Assembly: GCA_024680445.1 (NCBI GenBank)
Contig: JAILCJ010000145.1
Location: 1 to 10,429 of the forward strand
Direction of reading: 5' to 3'
DNA: 10,429 nt
Origin: Campylobacter sp.
Lineage (GTDB): Bacteria > Campylobacterota > Campylobacteria > Campylobacterales > Campylobacteraceae
Shown: piece by piece, positions 7,622 to 10,429 of the stretch
Position numbering within the stretch: the first letter of the stretch is position 1
Layout: every line of letters starts with the position of its first letter
Notes under the pieces: model-generated
The model's database searches: none
Seen by the model: only the letters and a program-made list of their open reading frames with translations
What the model was told of the DNA's origin: nothing
Program-made: the position numbers and the translations under genes

Positions 7622-8548
7622 TTACTCTCCTGATGTGTCTTTAAAGAAAAATTCGTAAGGATTGTCTTCTAGTCTATTCATAGCCGCACGAAATTCTCTA
7701 AGCGTTTTTGAAAAACTTTCTACGGCATTGTTTGCTTCGTTTAAAAGTGGAGCTATACTGTTTTTGATGTCGTATTCTCCGCTATCGATTTTAGCTTGCA
7801 AACTCTTGCTTAACGCACCAAAACCATTTACGCTTTTATTCAAATTTACTACCATTTTATTAGTATTTTCTAAGAGTAAATTTGCGTTTTTGCTAAGCTT
7901 TGCTATCTCTTTTTTATCTATTTTTTCAAGACCTGCACTGAAATTATTTAAATTCCTTAAAAGTTCATTGAAATTTTTGGAATTTTCATCACTCGCAAGC
8001 GAACCTGCAAAATTTTGTATGTGCTTTAAGGTTTGTGTTAAATTAGTTGTATTTTCGCTCGAAAGCAAGGTATTTATGCTATCAAGAACAGAACTTATCT
8101 TTTCGCCAAATTCGTTTGCTTGATCTTTTAGTTTAGAAATTATGCTTTCTTCAAGCGGGATTAGCGGATGTTCATCAAAGCTTATGCTACGGCTAATTTC
8201 AGTACCTTTGGTGATATTTATAGAAGCTATACCGCTAATAGGGTGTAAGTCAATTTCTGCAACGCTGTCTTCTTTAATGTCTATATCGTCTCTAATTTTT
8301 AGGGTAATTTCTATCATATTGTTTTCGATAAAATCGATTTTGCTAACGCTACCAACATTTATGCCTATAAATTTGACATTTGCATCAACATTTACGCCAG
8401 AAGGCAATTCGCTGGTATGTATGTAGTAGGCTTTTTTACCCATTTTACTAGGGTTTGCACTATCCATCCACCACAAAAATATGGCAAGCAAGGCCACACA
8501 AATTATAAAAAATAGCCCAACTATGGTGTAAGAATTTCTATTTTCCAC
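7622..8548 (-). CDS. mlaD: MlaD-type MCE protein, phospholipid-binding subunit
   Basis: 308 aa, starting with GTG. A single membrane helix (about 9-27, GLFFIICVALLAIFLWW) anchors it in the inner membrane with the rest in the periplasm. The MCE domain (about 38-118) shows the family signature GVNVDANVKFIGINVGSVSKI (51-71) and DLHPISGIASINI (100-112). A long helical region (about 135-295), rich in Asn, Leu and Lys, follows; in this family such helices assemble around the pore of a hexameric ring. The protein ends in NPYEFFFKDTSGE. It is longer than E. coli MlaD because of this helical tail. The GTG at 8548 is chosen because the next in-frame ATG (residue 28) would remove the membrane anchor; AAGG lies 8 nt before it. 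The start shares one base with the mlaF stop (TAGTG). It should bind the MlaE/MlaF complex and shuttle glycerophospholipid. Confidence 0.9.
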   Translation of the reverse strand: MENRNSYTIVGLFFIICVALLAIFLWWMDSANPSKMGKKAYYIHTSELPSGVNVDANVKFIGINVGSVSKIDFIENNMIEITLKIRDDIDIKEDSVAEIDLHPISGIASINITKGTEISRSISFDEHPLIPLEESIISKLKDQANEFGEKISSVLDSINTLLSSENTTNLTQTLKHIQNFAGSLASDENSKNFNELLRNLNNFSAGLEKIDKKEIAKLSKNANLLLENTNKMVVNLNKSVNGFGALSKSLQAKIDSGEYDIKNSIAPLLNEANNAVESFSKTLREFRAAMNRLEDNPYEFFFKDTSGE

Positions 8549-9294
8549 TATCTTTTCCTTGTTTTAAATAGCTCTTCGAGCGGGTTATACTCGGCTTTTT
8601 CTAATTCGCCTAGACTGCCTTCAAAAGCTATTTTTTGGTTTTCTATTATCAAAAATCTATCTAATATATCAAAAATGCTGTCTATATCGTGCGTAACCAT
8701 TATAACGCTTATGCCCAAGGTTTCACGCAAATTTTGCACCAACTCGTCCATTGCCCTAGAACTCATGGGATCAAGTCCGCTATTTGGTTCGTCCAAAAAT
8801 AAAAGTTTAGGACTTAAAGCCAAAGCCCTAGCCAAGGCAACGCGTTTTTTCATACCGCCACTAAGTTCACTTGGATATAAGGTCGCAACATCTGGTTTAA
8901 GACCTACTTTTTGTATCCAAAACATTGAAATTTCATCTATTTGTCTTTTACTAAAACTCGAATACTCACTAAGCAAAACACCGACATTATCAAGCACGTT
9001 CATGGCGGTATAAAGTGCGCCAAATTGAAACATTACAGAGCTTTTTTGCTTGATTTGTGCTTTTTGTTCGCTGTTTGCAGCCCACATATCAACGCCATCA
9101 AACAAAATTTTGCCCTCATCTGGTTCTTTAAGATAAAGCATGGTTTTTAAAAGCGTAGTTTTACCGCTACCACTACCGCCCAAAAAGCCATAAATCTCGC
9201 CCTCTTTAACGCTCCACGAAACCTTATCGTGCATTACTCGCCCCGAATAACTCGTGCTAACATCTATGCCTTGTATGATTAAATTTTCGCTCAT
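8548..9294 (-). CDS. mlaF: ABC transporter ATPase MlaF (IamA-type)
   Basis: 248 aa cytoplasmic ATPase driving lipid movement by the MlaE permease. All ABC motifs are intact: Walker A GGSGSGKT (39-46), Q-loop Gln90 (MFQFGALY), signature LSGGM (144-148), Walker B LLFLDEP (164-170), D-loop SGLDP and the switch His202 (MVTHD). The MFQFGAL and LSGGMKKRVALARAL stretches are typical of the MlaF/Mkl branch rather than amino-acid or metal importers. The ATG at 9294 overlaps the mlaE stop by 4 nt (ATGA) and gives a family-like N-terminus (MSENLIIQGIDVS). A more upstream in-frame start at 9348 would only add Cys-rich residues lying inside mlaE and is rejected. The ribosome site is weak (GGATG), which fits coupling to mlaE translation. 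The C. jejuni homologue is known as IamA, described as an invasion-associated marker. Confidence 0.93.
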   Translation of the reverse strand: MSENLIIQGIDVSTSYSGRVMHDKVSWSVKEGEIYGFLGGSGSGKTTLLKTMLYLKEPDEGKILFDGVDMWAANSEQKAQIKQKSSVMFQFGALYTAMNVLDNVGVLLSEYSSFSKRQIDEISMFWIQKVGLKPDVATLYPSELSGGMKKRVALARALALSPKLLFLDEPNSGLDPMSSRAMDELVQNLRETLGISVIMVTHDIDSIFDILDRFLIIENQKIAFEGSLGELEKAEYNPLEELFKTRKR

Positions 9295-10406
9295 ATTTTC
9301 ATCCACATAAAGGCTATCGCAAAAAATGCATCGAGTGCAATGACCCAAAATATCGCATTTACAACGCTTAGTGTTGTCAAAGAGCCAAGTCTTTGTGAAT
9401 CTTGACTGACCTCAAAACCACGCATACATCCTATCATGGCGATAACCGCACCAAAAAACGGAGCCTTTATCATGCCGACTGCAAAATGCCTAAGCTCAAC
9501 CATTTCACGAAAACGGCTTAGATAACTTGAAAATGTGATATCAAGCAAGTTTTCACAAACTAACATTTGTCCAAAAACGCTTACGGCATCGGCTATGAAA
9601 ATTACAAGCGGAACGCAAAGCATCATGGCTATAACTCGTGGTAAAACCAAAAAATAAAAAGGGTCAAAACCCATGGTTTTCATCGCATCTATCTCTTCAC
9701 TTAGCTTCATAGCACCAATTTGTGCTGTAAAACTTGACGCCGAACGTCCAGCTATAACGATAGCGGTGATAAGAGGTGCTACTTCTCGCAAGGTCAAGAT
9801 ACCCATGATTTCAACTATAAAAATGCTTGCTCCGAAATTTTGAAGCATAGACGAACCAAGATAGGCAAGGACTATACCTATCAAAAATGCGGTTAAAGAC
9901 ACGATAAATATGGCATTTACGCCAACATCTTTTATATAATTGCTAAGTTCTCGAAAACGCATTTTTAGTGGATTTTTAAAAAGATTAAAAATTTTAACCA
10001 AAAATTCACCTATAAAATTTGAAAAAACAAAAACATTGCTAAAACCTTCGACGATTTTCTTACCAAGTCTGGCTAGTAGATTTGCTTTTTCGCTTTGTAT
10101 TTTATAGTTAAGGTTGATTTTATCGTCATTTACCATAGAAAAAATTGCTTTTATTTTGTCATTTTGATTTTTTACGCTAACTTTTTTATGGCTGATAAAT
10201 TTTTGTAAAACAACAGCAACAGCGTAATCAATTCGCTTTAATTGAGTAAAATCAAATACAATTTTTTTACGAGACCATTTTATTTTTTGTAAATTGTGAT
10301 TTAAAATTTTGGCATTTTTATAGCTTAGCTCACCACCAAATTTAAGCACCTGAGTGCCGTTTTGTAGTGATAAATTGATAAAAAATTCGCTCAAATTTTT
10401 CTCCAT
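9291..10406 (-). CDS. mlaE: MlaE-type permease with N-terminal STAS-like domain (IamB-type)
   Basis: 371 aa. Residues about 1-100 form a STAS-like domain, shown by KIVFDFTQLKRIDYAVAVVLQKF (48-70), the strand-loop-helix seen in MlaB and anti-anti-sigma proteins. The usual Ser/Thr after the Asp is Tyr61 here. The MlaE permease domain (about 120-371) has membrane helices near 163-185, 193-220, 251-280 and 308-370. Its cytoplasmic coupling segment is GRSASSFTAQIGAMKLSEEIDAMKTMGFDP (220-249), highly diagnostic of MlaE, and the final helices carry GCMRGFEVSQ and TTLSVVNAIFWVIALDAFFAI. It should form the dimeric inner-membrane core of the lipid transporter with MlaF, the fused domain standing in for a separate MlaB. 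ATG 10406 is the first start; the 23 nt before it show no clear ribosome site, and any promoter or earlier gene lies outside the window. First visible gene of the mla operon, overlapping mlaF by 4 nt. Confidence 0.92.
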   Translation of the reverse strand: MEKNLSEFFINLSLQNGTQVLKFGGELSYKNAKILNHNLQKIKWSRKKIVFDFTQLKRIDYAVAVVLQKFISHKKVSVKNQNDKIKAIFSMVNDDKINLNYKIQSEKANLLARLGKKIVEGFSNVFVFSNFIGEFLVKIFNLFKNPLKMRFRELSNYIKDVGVNAIFIVSLTAFLIGIVLAYLGSSMLQNFGASIFIVEIMGILTLREVAPLITAIVIAGRSASSFTAQIGAMKLSEEIDAMKTMGFDPFYFLVLPRVIAMMLCVPLVIFIADAVSVFGQMLVCENLLDITFSSYLSRFREMVELRHFAVGMIKAPFFGAVIAMIGCMRGFEVSQDSQRLGSLTTLSVVNAIFWVIALDAFFAIAFMWMKI

Positions 10407-10429
10407 GATTTTTAAAAAAAGGTATTTTT

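Noticed and set aside
7662..8123. Plus-strand open frame of 153 codons with a hydrophobic, membrane-like translation
   Set aside because: It is the complement of the Asn/Leu/Lys-rich helical tail of mlaD; antisense of Lys/Glu-rich helices gives Phe/Leu/Ser runs that only look like membrane helices.
9295..9348. N-terminal extension of MlaF starting at 9348
   Set aside because: The added 18 residues are Cys-rich and unlike MlaF, and lie within mlaE; the ATGA overlap at 9291-9294 is the standard coupling arrangement.

Overview
The window is AT-rich and almost fully coding, with all nine genes on the minus strand and packed end to end. It looks like chromosomal core DNA of a Campylobacter species (phylum Campylobacterota). 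The grounds are protein similarity recalled from Campylobacter and Helicobacter, the gene pairings (an MlaE/MlaF pair of the IamB/IamA type, and an RCK-like COG3400-type gene next to aroB, mscS-like, mtaB and an FtsH-like gene), extended -10 promoter style, and frequent use of the palindromic word CAAATTTG. I infer a member of the concisus/curvus/fetus/rectus side of the genus rather than C. jejuni, but cannot name the species from sequence alone. There are no RNA genes, insertion sequences, CRISPR arrays, phage genes or signs of recent transfer.

Read in the direction of transcription (right to left), the first module (10406 to 7070) is a phospholipid-transport ABC system: a permease with an N-terminal STAS-like domain (MlaE), the ATPase (MlaF), the membrane-anchored MCE substrate-binding protein (MlaD) and a small auxiliary lipoprotein. 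Together they should form an inner-membrane lipid transporter with a periplasmic ring and an envelope lipoprotein partner.

The only sizeable gap between genes (7023-7069) contains a perfect extended -10 promoter (TGTTATAAT) and a strong ribosome binding site. It should start a second transcription unit (7022 to 119): an RCK/TrkA-C-containing cytoplasmic protein of the COG3400 type, 3-dehydroquinate synthase (AroB), an MscS-type mechanosensitive channel with a long periplasmic helical domain, the tRNA methylthiotransferase MtaB, and a membrane-bound FtsH-like AAA+ ATPase. The four junctions are a 9-nt gap followed by overlaps of 4, 8 and 14 nt, which points to one mRNA with translational coupling. 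As I recall, aroB, mscS-like, mtaB-like and ftsH-like genes are also neighbours in Helicobacter pylori, so this order appears old.

The most notable observation is that the FtsH-like protein keeps all its ATPase motifs but has lost the zinc-protease HExxH motif (it reads QAAKA), making it a predicted membrane pseudoprotease or unfoldase. Next are a pair of 35-bp direct repeats with palindromic cores at the left edge just past the operon end, a degenerate nucleotide-binding motif in the RCK-like protein that is co-transcribed with a channel gene, and a STAS-like domain on MlaE that lacks the usual Ser/Thr. I found no wholly new multi-gene system: the gene families are recognisable, and the novelty lies in these variations.
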